A stretch of DNA of 64,000 bases from Hyphomicrobiales bacterium. Its GTDB lineage: Bacteria; Pseudomonadota; Alphaproteobacteria; Rhizobiales; Beijerinckiaceae. Under the pieces are notes generated by a model, which made no database searches, was not told the DNA's origin, and worked only from the letters and a program-made list of their open reading frames with translations. Positions 44,417-51,690 of this stretch are shown one piece after another. A program made the position numbers and the translations under genes. The stretch is taken from contig UBZM01000002.1 of NCBI GenBank assembly GCA_900470095.1, positions 1 through 64,000 on the forward strand, given 5' to 3'. Positions within the stretch are counted from its first letter, which is position 1; each line of letters begins with the position of its first letter.

Positions 44417-46275
44417 CACGCGCGCGTCTCCGCCTGGATGTTGGCCTGGATGTTGGCCTGGATGGCGGCGAGTTCGGCCGGAGGATCGAAATCCTCGGGG
44501 ATACCGCAGAGGCCGCGGGCGACGAACCATTCCCCCAACGCCGGTGCAGCGGTCAGCATCGCAAAGGGAATTGCCAGGACATAGCCGGCGGTCAATGGCA
44601 GCGACCAGAGCAGCACCGTCGGCGACAGGATGGCGAGCGAACCGAAGATATAGAGCCCAAAAAGCAGATGCGGCCACAAACCTGCGAATGCCGTCGCAAA
44701 AGACAACGCGTGCGCGTCGCGCGATTGGCCGTTCCAGCCGATCTTCGCTCGCCCGAAGGCAAGGTTGATCATGAACAGCGTCGTGCGGAAGGTCGAAACC
44801 GCTCCCTGCAGGAAGGCAAAGACGATCTCGATCAGCGACGAGGCGATGAAGCGGCCCGTGCCGCCGTAACGCTTCGTGCCTCCCCCGGTCAGCAGGATAT
44901 CGGCAAAGCCCGCCAGCTTGGGCGAGAGGTACATCGTGAAGAACAGCACGTAGAGGAAAGTCGCGAGCCCCGCCGGGTATCCGGCGATATTGCCATCCTC
45001 GATCACCTTCCAGGGCAGCAGCGCGATCATCAGCGTCCAGGCCGGCAGGCCGAGGAACATCAGGATCGCCCAGACGAGCTGGAAGCGGCTCATCGGCTTC
45101 AGGCCCGGCAGATCGAGCAGCTTGAGATATTGCAGATTGCCGAGGCACCAGCGCAGATCGCGCTTGGCGAATTCGAGCATGGTCGGAGGGTTCTCCTCCC
45201 AGCTCCCCATCTCCTCCGGCAAGACGCGCACCTCGTAGCCGGCGCGGCGCATCAGGGTCGCCTCGACCTGGTCATGGCTCATCATCGGGCCGCCCAGCGG
45301 CGGTCCGCCGGGGAGCACGGGCAAATGGCATTCATCGCGGAAGGGCGCGATCCGCACCACGGCATTGTGCCCCCAGAATGGCCCGCACTCGCCAATCCAC
45401 CAGGCCGAGCCCATCGTGTAGGGGCGCATGCCGTGACGCATGCCGAACTGGAAGATCCGCGCGAAGGCCGACCTGCTCGGCATGCCGACAACAAGGCTCT
45501 GCAGGATGCCGAGCCGCGGATGGGCCTGCATCATACGGGTCAGCCTGACGATCGCCTCGCCCGACATCACGCTGTCGGCGTCGAGCGGCAGCATGAGTTC
45601 GTAACGATCACCCCAGCGCTCGCAAAATTCACGAACATTGCCTGCCTTGAAGCCGGCATTATCGGTCCGGCGGCGATAGGTCACCCGGCCGCTCTCGCCG
45701 AGCTCGCTCGCCCACCCCGCGGCGAGCGCCTCCTCCGCAGCGGCGACACGAGGATCATTGCTGTCGGAGAGTACGAAGTAGTCGTACCAGCCGCCCTGCC
45801 CTGTCGCGTCAAGGCTTTGCTTGACCACGCGCAGACGACGGAAGGCCCGCGTGGGATCCTCGTTGCGAAGGGTCATCAAGACTGCGGTGCGAACGGCCAG
45901 CGGTGTCGCGACATCGCCGTCAGCGGCAAACGGCGCAACCTGTTCGCGCCCGTCCTCGACGCCATGCAGCAGCCAGAGCCCGATTGCAGCATTCCAGAAG
46001 CCGAGCACGGTCCAGGGCGCACCGAACAGGAAGGCCACGAAGATCACGATATCGGCAAGGGTCCAGCCGCCTGCGCCCAGCACCCGCGACAGCCCGAAGA
46101 GAAGGCCCGCAAGCGTGACGAGGTTAAGCACGAGAACCAGCAGCCGGCGGGCCCGCAACACGCCGATCGTCTGCAGCCCGGCGGGAGTCAGCCCCGGCAG
46201 CATATCGCCTGCCTCTTGCGCCGCCGGCTGGAACGTGGTCGGAGCGGGGCGCTGATTCATGGCGGGTTCCGTCAT
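44416..46275 (-). CDS. opgH: OpgH-type glucan beta-glucosyltransferase
   Basis: A 619-residue inner-membrane GT2 processive glycosyltransferase that makes the backbone of osmoregulated periplasmic glucans from UDP-glucose. Two membrane helices (about 42-85) precede the catalytic domain with SDSNDP, LPLDADSVMSG (DxD type), MSHDQVEATLMRRAGY and KRDLRWCLGN (the R/QxxRW motif). Several helices follow. It is shorter than the 847-residue E. coli OpgH, close to alphaproteobacterial forms. The C-terminus contains a 4-residue tandem repeat (QANIQANIQA) coded by 12-base DNA repeats. opgG is not adjacent. ATG at 46275 is used; 46260 is possible. Confidence 0.88.
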   Translation of the reverse strand: MTEPAMNQRPAPTTFQPAAQEAGDMLPGLTPAGLQTIGVLRARRLLVLVLNLVTLAGLLFGLSRVLGAGGWTLADIVIFVAFLFGAPWTVLGFWNAAIGLWLLHGVEDGREQVAPFAADGDVATPLAVRTAVLMTLRNEDPTRAFRRLRVVKQSLDATGQGGWYDYFVLSDSNDPRVAAAEEALAAGWASELGESGRVTYRRRTDNAGFKAGNVREFCERWGDRYELMLPLDADSVMSGEAIVRLTRMMQAHPRLGILQSLVVGMPSRSAFARIFQFGMRHGMRPYTMGSAWWIGECGPFWGHNAVVRIAPFRDECHLPVLPGGPPLGGPMMSHDQVEATLMRRAGYEVRVLPEEMGSWEENPPTMLEFAKRDLRWCLGNLQYLKLLDLPGLKPMSRFQLVWAILMFLGLPAWTLMIALLPWKVIEDGNIAGYPAGLATFLYVLFFTMYLSPKLAGFADILLTGGGTKRYGGTGRFIASSLIEIVFAFLQGAVSTFRTTLFMINLAFGRAKIGWNGQSRDAHALSFATAFAGLWPHLLFGLYIFGSLAILSPTVLLWSLPLTAGYVLAIPFAMLTAAPALGEWFVARGLCGIPEDFDPPAELAAIQANIQANIQAETRA

Positions 46276-46305
46276 GCGATGGTGCAAGGCGAGGGTCTGC
46301 TCAAC

Positions 46306-47313
46306 ATGGCGCAGGAGCTAAAGCCGGCATTCTCAGCCGGCGCAAGTTCGACGGCAACGGCCCTCTGGTATGTGGCGCCGCGTGAATGCGTCCTGAACAC
46401 CGTCAAGGTGCCTCCCGCTGGACCGGGCGATTGCCTGGTTCGCATGCTCTGGAGCGGCATCAGCCGCGGCACCGAGCGCCTGGTTTTCGAGGGACGCGTG
46501 CCGCCGTCCGAGCACGAGCGGATGCGCGCGCCCTTCCAGGAGGGGGCGTTCCCGTTCCCGGTCAAATACGGCTATTGCGCCGTCGGGCAGGTCGAAGCCG
46601 GGCCGGCCGACATCATTGGCAAGACGGTGTTTTGCCTCCATCCGCATCAGAGCCGCTTCGTGGCGCCGCGCGAACGGATGACGGTCGTGCCCGATGCCGT
46701 TCCTGCTCGCCGCGCGGTGCTCGCCGCCAATATGGAAACCGCGCTGAACGCGCATTGGGATGCTGCATCCGGTCCCGGTGACCGCATTGTCGTCGTCGGT
46801 GGCGGCGTGCTCGGCCTGCTGGTCGCCTGGATTGCGGCACGGATGCCCGGTGCGGATGTGACGCTTGTCGATATCGACCCCGGCCGTGCTGCTCTGGCAG
46901 GACAGCTCGGCTTCGGTTTCGCACGGCCCGACGCCGCCCCTGAGAACGCCGATGTCGTCTTCCATGCCAGCGCCTCGGCGCCAGGCCTTGCCACGGCGAT
47001 AGCAGCGGCCGGTTTCGAGGCCCGCATCGTCGAGCTGAGCTGGTATGGCGAGGGCGCTGTGCCCGCCCCGCTCGGCGGCGCCTTCCATTCCAAGCGATTG
47101 CAGATCGTCTCCTCGCAGGTTGGGCAGGTCTCACCCTCGCGCCGTTCCCGATGGGACTACGCCAGGCGCGCCCAGGCCGCGATGGCCCTCCTCGCCGACG
47201 AACGGCTGGACGGGCTGATCACGCAGGACATCCGCTTCACCGACGCTCCGGCGCAGCTTCCCGGCGTGCTGTCCGCCGATTGGCGCGGGCTGACCGCAGT
47301 GCTGCGCTATTGA
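46306..47313 (+). CDS. Medium-chain dehydrogenase/reductase without zinc ligands (BchC-like)
   Basis: A 335-residue MDR-fold protein. The N-terminal part has SGISRGTERLVFEG, where zinc enzymes have a Cys, so the catalytic zinc site is absent. The Rossmann motif is VVVGGGVLGLLVAWIAARMPG with VDIDPGR after it, suggesting NAD(H). This pattern resembles BchC-like dehydrogenases. ATG at 46306 follows GAGGG; an in-frame ATG at 46279 is possible. It heads a plus-strand unit with the PTPS-like, GT4 and methyltransferase genes and diverges from opgH across only 30 bases. The substrate is unknown. Confidence 0.85.
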   Translation: MAQELKPAFSAGASSTATALWYVAPRECVLNTVKVPPAGPGDCLVRMLWSGISRGTERLVFEGRVPPSEHERMRAPFQEGAFPFPVKYGYCAVGQVEAGPADIIGKTVFCLHPHQSRFVAPRERMTVVPDAVPARRAVLAANMETALNAHWDAASGPGDRIVVVGGGVLGLLVAWIAARMPGADVTLVDIDPGRAALAGQLGFGFARPDAAPENADVVFHASASAPGLATAIAAAGFEARIVELSWYGEGAVPAPLGGAFHSKRLQIVSSQVGQVSPSRRSRWDYARRAQAAMALLADERLDGLITQDIRFTDAPAQLPGVLSADWRGLTAVLRY

Positions 47314-47375
47314 CCTGACACGGGCGGCTTGGCCAAGACAGAGGCCTGCCGACGCGCCCGCCCAAGGAGTTGCAC

Positions 47376-47777
47376 ATGTTTTCCGTCGAAGTCCGCGACC
47401 GCATCATGATCGGCCACTCGCTGCCCGATCCATTCTTCGGCCCGGCGCAGAACATGCACGGCGCGACCTTCGTGGTCGATGTCGCCTTCTTCCGCGAGCG
47501 GCTCACGCGCCAGAATGTCGTGGTCGATATCGGCGCCGCACTCGACGTCCTGAACAAGACCCTGAAGCCGCTGAACTATCAAAACCTCGATACGCTGCCG
47601 CAGTTTTCCGGCGTGCTCACCACCACCGAGTTCCTCTGCAAATATATTTTCGACGCGATCGCTGGAGCCGCAAAGTCGGGGGCCCTTGGCGAGGACGGCG
47701 CCGGGTTGTCCCGCATCCGCGTCACCCTGCATGAGACCGACCTCGCCCGCGCCAGCTATGAGGGCGCCCTCGCGTGA
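47376..47777 (+). CDS. PTPS/QueD-fold protein with catalytic residues lost
   Basis: A 133-residue T-fold protein of the 6-pyruvoyl-tetrahydropterin synthase family. Two zinc-ligand positions keep His (His14 in IGHS and His28 in MHGA), but the third His is Ala30, the catalytic Cys position is Ala24, and the Asp-His pair reads Asn-Tyr in LNYQNLD. The substrate-anchoring Glu remains (LHETDLARASYEG). It is thus unlikely to do normal PTPS or QueD chemistry. AAGGAG lies 6 bases before the ATG. It overlaps the GT4 start by 4 bases. Annotation as 6-carboxytetrahydropterin synthase would be misleading. Confidence 0.85.
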   Translation: MFSVEVRDRIMIGHSLPDPFFGPAQNMHGATFVVDVAFFRERLTRQNVVVDIGAALDVLNKTLKPLNYQNLDTLPQFSGVLTTTEFLCKYIFDAIAGAAKSGALGEDGAGLSRIRVTLHETDLARASYEGALA

Positions 47778-48826
47778 GCGAGATCGTCTTCGCGATCCCT
47801 GGCGAGATAGACCTACCTACGGGCGGCTATGGCTATGATCGCCGCCTGCTGCGGGAGTGGCGCGCCAATGGCGTTGCAGCGCGGCACCTCGCCCTGGCCG
47901 GTTCCTTTCCAAACCCGACGCCGACGGATCTCGACGAGACCCACCGGCTGCTCCTGTCACAGCCCTCCGGTCACGTCCTGCTGATCGACGGATTGGCCTA
48001 TGGTGCCCTTCCGGAGAGCATCGCGGCCGACCTGGCCGGCCGGGTGGTTGCACTGGTGCACCACCCCCTCGGCCTCGAAACCGGACTTGAAACGGAGCAG
48101 GCCCGCGCCTTGATTGCGCACGAAACCGCCGCCCTGCGTTATGCCAGCGCCATCATCGTCACCAGTCCGGCGACCAAGCGCCTTCTGGTCTCCGATTTCG
48201 GAGTCCCCGCCGGGCGCATCGCGGTTGCCCAGCCCGGCGTCGACCGGGCCCCGCGTGCTGCCGGTGGCCGCCCGGACGAGCCGCTGCAACTGCTCGCGGT
48301 CGGGTCCCTCGTCCCGCGCAAGGGCTACGACATCCTGGTCGAGGCATTGCGCCCGCTGCGGGGCTTGTCCTGGCGGCTCCAGATCATCGGCGCAGCCGAC
48401 CGGGCGCCCGCGACAACTCTCGCGCTCAAGGCACAGATCGCGTCTTCGGGGCTTCAGGACCGGATCACGCTGGCGGGCACCGTTGGCGAAGCTGAGCTGG
48501 CACAGGCTTACGACAAGGCCGACCTCTTCGTCATGCCCTCCCTCTTCGAGGGATATGGCATGGTGCTGACCGAAGCGATGGCGCGAGGCCTGCCGATCCT
48601 GTGCACCACCGGGGGCGCAGCAGCCGAAACAGTGCCGGATGCCGCCGCCATTAAGGTTGTTCCCGGCGATGCCGGCGCATTGACCCGGGCATTGGGCGAG
48701 CTTCTGGCTGAACCCGCTGGCCGAAAGCGCCTGGCCGATGCCTCCTGGGCCGCGGCAGGGACATTGCCTCGCTGGCAAGACACCGCGACGATCGTCGCCG
48801 AGACCTGCCGAAAGGTGTTTGCATGA
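47774..48826 (+). CDS. Family 4 glycosyltransferase
   Basis: A 350-residue GT-B glycosyltransferase. The N-terminal domain has the Gly-rich acceptor loop PTGGYGYDRRLL. The C-terminal domain has VGSLVPRKGYDILVEAL and the donor-site E-x7-E motif in SLFEGYGMVLTEA. It starts at GTG (47774), overlapping the PTPS-like stop by 4 bases, and overlaps the methyltransferase start by 4 bases. No membrane helices, so it is a soluble or peripheral enzyme. The acceptor could be the small molecule handled by its neighbours rather than a polysaccharide; that is inference from context. Confidence 0.88.
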   Translation: MSEIVFAIPGEIDLPTGGYGYDRRLLREWRANGVAARHLALAGSFPNPTPTDLDETHRLLLSQPSGHVLLIDGLAYGALPESIAADLAGRVVALVHHPLGLETGLETEQARALIAHETAALRYASAIIVTSPATKRLLVSDFGVPAGRIAVAQPGVDRAPRAAGGRPDEPLQLLAVGSLVPRKGYDILVEALRPLRGLSWRLQIIGAADRAPATTLALKAQIASSGLQDRITLAGTVGEAELAQAYDKADLFVMPSLFEGYGMVLTEAMARGLPILCTTGGAAAETVPDAAAIKVVPGDAGALTRALGELLAEPAGRKRLADASWAAAGTLPRWQDTATIVAETCRKVFA

Positions 48827-49662
48827 GCGGCTTTTCCCCAGACTGGCTGGCTCTGCGCGAGCCGGCCGATCACGCAGCGCGCAACCCGCAATTGCTCGCA
48901 GCCGTTGGCGCCCATTTCTCCAGCCGCCCATCACTCACCATCGTCGATCTCGGCTGTGGCGCGGGCTCCAATCTACGCGGCACCTATTCCGCGCTCCCCG
49001 CTCGACAGCACTGGACGCTCGTCGATTTCGATGAGCGCCTGCTTGGCGTCGCTCGTGAACGCCTCGCGGCCTGGGCCGATGAGGTGCGCGAGCAGGGTGA
49101 GGAACTCGTCCTGCGCAAGGGAGGCAAGACGATCACCGTCGATACCCGCAAGGCGGACCTGAACAAGGATCTCGAATGGGTCCTTGGCTGGCAGCCCGAT
49201 CTGATGACCGCGGCGGCCCTGTTCGACCTCACGTCGAAGCGCTGGCTCGAACGCTTCGTCGCCGCGCTCGTCAGCCAGAACGTCCCGCTTTACACGGTGC
49301 TGACCTATGACGGTCGCGAACAATGGCAGCCGAAACATGGCGCCGACGCCAGGGTCCTTGCAGCCTTTCACCATCATCAGCACAGCGACAAGGGCTTTGG
49401 CCCAGCTGCTGGACCAGACGCCACGGAGGCGATGGCCGAGGCCTTCCGCAAATCCGGATTCGCGGTTTCCACCGCCGAAAGTCCATGGTTGATCGACGAA
49501 AGCCAGCGCGAACTGGCGGAGGCCCTGACGAAGGGCATCGCCGAGGCGGTGACCGAAACCGGCCATCTCGACCCCGCCACGGTCGCAGACTGGCTGGAGG
49601 CCAAGCGCGCGGTCATCTCCGGGCTCGTCGGACACCAGGACCTCTGGGCCCGGCCTGTCTGA
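48823..49662 (+). CDS. SAM-dependent methyltransferase
   Basis: A 279-residue class I methyltransferase. The SAM-binding motif is IVDLGCGAGSNLRGTY (about 44-59), with the acidic strand end LVDFDERLL. An insertion (about 88-120) carries KGGKTITVDTRKADLNKDLEW, and later DLMTAAALFDLTSKRWLERF is motif II/III-like. It is the last gene of the four-gene unit and overlaps the glycosyltransferase by 4 bases. The target is unknown. The minus-strand cytochrome b561 gene follows, convergent, 10 bases away. Confidence 0.87.
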   Translation: MSGFSPDWLALREPADHAARNPQLLAAVGAHFSSRPSLTIVDLGCGAGSNLRGTYSALPARQHWTLVDFDERLLGVARERLAAWADEVREQGEELVLRKGGKTITVDTRKADLNKDLEWVLGWQPDLMTAAALFDLTSKRWLERFVAALVSQNVPLYTVLTYDGREQWQPKHGADARVLAAFHHHQHSDKGFGPAAGPDATEAMAEAFRKSGFAVSTAESPWLIDESQRELAEALTKGIAEAVTETGHLDPATVADWLEAKRAVISGLVGHQDLWARPV

Positions 49663-49672
49663 ATTAGGTCGG

Positions 49673-50254
49673 CTAGCGCGCTCCGGGCCACATCCGCCGC
49701 AGCACGCCATCCCTGCGGATAAAGCGGTGATAGATCACCGCGGCGATATGCGCTGCGATCAGCAGGGCCATGCCGAGCGCCAGCCAGCCGTGGATATTGA
49801 GCACCCTCTTTGCCATATCTTCGTTCGGCGCAGCGAGTGCCGGCAGATCGAACAGATCGAAGATCGTCAATGCTGGAAAGAGCGACACGCCGATCCAGCC
49901 CAGAATCGGCACGATGAGCAGCAGGCCATAGAGCAACCAATGCACCAGATGCGAACCAGCCTTGTGCCACCACAGCAGGGTCGGCTCGTCGGGCGGAGCG
50001 CCATGCAGCAGGCGATAGAGCAATCGCCCGGCCATCAGCCAGAGCAGCGTGAAGCCAATCAGCTTATGCGCGCTGTAGAGCGAGTTGGTCAGTGTATCCC
50101 AGATATCGAGCGTTTTTCCGCGATAGGTCATCGCCAGGCCAAGCGGGATCATCACGAGGACGAGCGCGACGATCAGCCAGTGGAAACCCCGCGCGACCGG
50201 GCTGTAGACTGCTGCCATGCCCGATTTGGCCGCCTTGGCGTCGTGACTGATCAC
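49673..50254 (-). CDS. Cytochrome b561 family protein
   Basis: A 193-residue four-helix membrane dihaem cytochrome. Helices lie near 25-45, 65-84, 105-126 and 160-182. Haem-ligand His are seen in ARGFHWLIV, SAHKLIGF, HLVHWLLY and NIHGWLALG/AAHIAAVIYH. Such proteins move electrons between quinones and periplasmic acceptors, often against superoxide. Start choice: the GTG at 50254 follows GGGAG at a normal distance; an in-frame start at 50305 and an ATG at 50218 are alternatives. It is inserted, in opposite orientation, between the four-gene unit and ribA. Confidence 0.85.
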   Translation of the reverse strand: MISHDAKAAKSGMAAVYSPVARGFHWLIVALVLVMIPLGLAMTYRGKTLDIWDTLTNSLYSAHKLIGFTLLWLMAGRLLYRLLHGAPPDEPTLLWWHKAGSHLVHWLLYGLLLIVPILGWIGVSLFPALTIFDLFDLPALAAPNEDMAKRVLNIHGWLALGMALLIAAHIAAVIYHRFIRRDGVLRRMWPGAR

Positions 50255-50396
50255 CCTGCTCTCCCATGGCTTCCTGTGATTGGGTATGCCGCTACCTTCG
50301 CCCATTCATCTCGCGTTCAATCTCACCTTCCTATACAGCTGGCGGCAACAGATTGGATGGCTGCTAAGTTCAGCCGACGTGAGGGTTTTGGCAACG

Positions 50397-50421
50397 GGAA
50401 CCGTCAGCCCCCGGGAACGTT
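50397..50421 (+). promoter_or_regulatory. EcfG-type general stress promoter upstream of ribA
   Basis: The sequence is GGAAC, 16 bases, then CGTT, an exact match to the alphaproteobacterial sigma-EcfG consensus (GGAAC-N16/17-CGTT). It lies 95 bases upstream of the ribA-type ATG with no gene between. This would place ribA under PhyR-NepR-EcfG general stress control; that reading is inference from the motif. Confidence 0.5.
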
Positions 50422-50516
50422 TCGAAACCGGGGTCAGTCGCGCATCCCTAGCGATTTCCTGAACGTAGAATAAACATTCCTCCGCCGCTCGCCGGTGCAA
50501 TCTGACGGACAGTTCG

Positions 50517-51659
50517 ATGCTCAAGTCGCCGATGTCTCGGTCGCGTACGCTCTTCGGCCGCTCGCAAGAAACCAACCTCGTGACGGTCGATCGTGCGATC
50601 GCCGAATTCCGCGCCGCCCGACCGGTGCTCTTGCGCGATGGTGTCAGCCTGGCTCTGGCACTCTCCGCGGAGCTCGCGGACGCTGATCTGGTTCATCGGC
50701 TCGACGAGCTTGCCCGTGGCCGGGCACATCTCATTCTCAGCGCAGCGCGTTTGCGCAGGCTGGGAGCCAAGGGCCGCAGCGAGACCGGCATCCTGGCAAT
50801 GCCGACGCTCGATCTTGCCCGTATCGAAACACTTGCCCTGAAGATCGACGCCAAGGTCGATGCGCCCGTTGCGCCCGCCGGCTTGCTTGACGAAGCCGCG
50901 CTCGAACTCGCCAGGCTTTCGCTGGTTCTGCCGGCGACGATCCTTGTCCCGGTCGCTGCCGACGAGATCGCCGGCGAGCCGCTCGTCGAAGTCGCCATTG
51001 AAGCGATCAACGCCTATCGGGGCGAGCAGGTCGCATCGCTGGCGATCGTCGGTCGGGCGCCTGTGCCGCTGGAAGGCGCGCCGGAAACCGAATTCGTCGT
51101 CTTCCGCGGCGGCGAGGGCCTGCGCGATCAGGTTGCGATCATCGTCGGCAAGCCGGATCTCGGTACCGCCGTGCCCGTGCGCCTGCATTCGGCCTGCCTG
51201 ACGGGCGATCTCTTCGGTTCGCTGAAATGCGACTGCGGCGACCAGCTGCGCGAGACCGTGCAGTGGATGGCAGAGAACGAGGGTGGCATTCTGCTCTATC
51301 TGGACCAGGAAGGCCGCGGCAACGGCATCTCCAACAAGATGCGTGCCTACCGGCTGCAGAGTCAGGGCTGGGATACCTATGACGCAGACGAAGTGCTCGG
51401 CTTCGACCTCGACCAGCGCCATTTCGATTTTGCCGCCACCATGCTGAAACAGCTTGGGGTGACAAGCGTCACCGCCTTGACCAACAACCCGCTCAAGATC
51501 GGCGCGATCAAGGCTGCCGGGCTCGAGGTCGCCGCAACCCAGCGCGTGCTCGGCCGGCCAAACGTTCACAATGTCCGCTATCTCGCCTCCAAACGGGACC
51601 GCGCCGGCCATTTCATCGACATGGACGCGCTGATGGCTCGCGCCGCCCCGACGGATTGA
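50517..51659 (+). CDS. ribA: GTP cyclohydrolase II with N-terminal extension
   Basis: Opens the GTP imidazole ring to give the first riboflavin intermediate, or a formamidopyrimidine for another pathway. The 380-residue protein is nearly twice the core length. The C-terminal 185 residues hold the zinc site (HSACLTGDLFGSLKCDCG), the catalytic LDQEGRGNGISNKMRAY and NNPLKIGAI. The N-terminal 180 residues (AIAEFRAARPVLLRDG) look like a decayed dihydroxybutanone-phosphate synthase domain. No other rib gene is in the window. Its closeness to the PTPS-like/GT4/methyltransferase unit and the EcfG-like promoter suggest a specialised role, not proven. Confidence 0.88.
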   Translation: MLKSPMSRSRTLFGRSQETNLVTVDRAIAEFRAARPVLLRDGVSLALALSAELADADLVHRLDELARGRAHLILSAARLRRLGAKGRSETGILAMPTLDLARIETLALKIDAKVDAPVAPAGLLDEAALELARLSLVLPATILVPVAADEIAGEPLVEVAIEAINAYRGEQVASLAIVGRAPVPLEGAPETEFVVFRGGEGLRDQVAIIVGKPDLGTAVPVRLHSACLTGDLFGSLKCDCGDQLRETVQWMAENEGGILLYLDQEGRGNGISNKMRAYRLQSQGWDTYDADEVLGFDLDQRHFDFAATMLKQLGVTSVTALTNNPLKIGAIKAAGLEVAATQRVLGRPNVHNVRYLASKRDRAGHFIDMDALMARAAPTD

Positions 51660-51690
51660 TCGCGGCGGCAGCTTCGGGCAGAGCTCACTG

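Noticed and set aside
44420..44466. Tandem 12-base repeats (GATGTTGGCCTG)
   Set aside because: They are coding repeats at the very C-terminus of OpgH (QANIQANIQA); too short to call a separate element.
44374..46305. A long N-terminal extension of the dehydrogenase frame
   Set aside because: The frame stays open upstream but runs antisense to opgH. The MDR domain starts at 46306.
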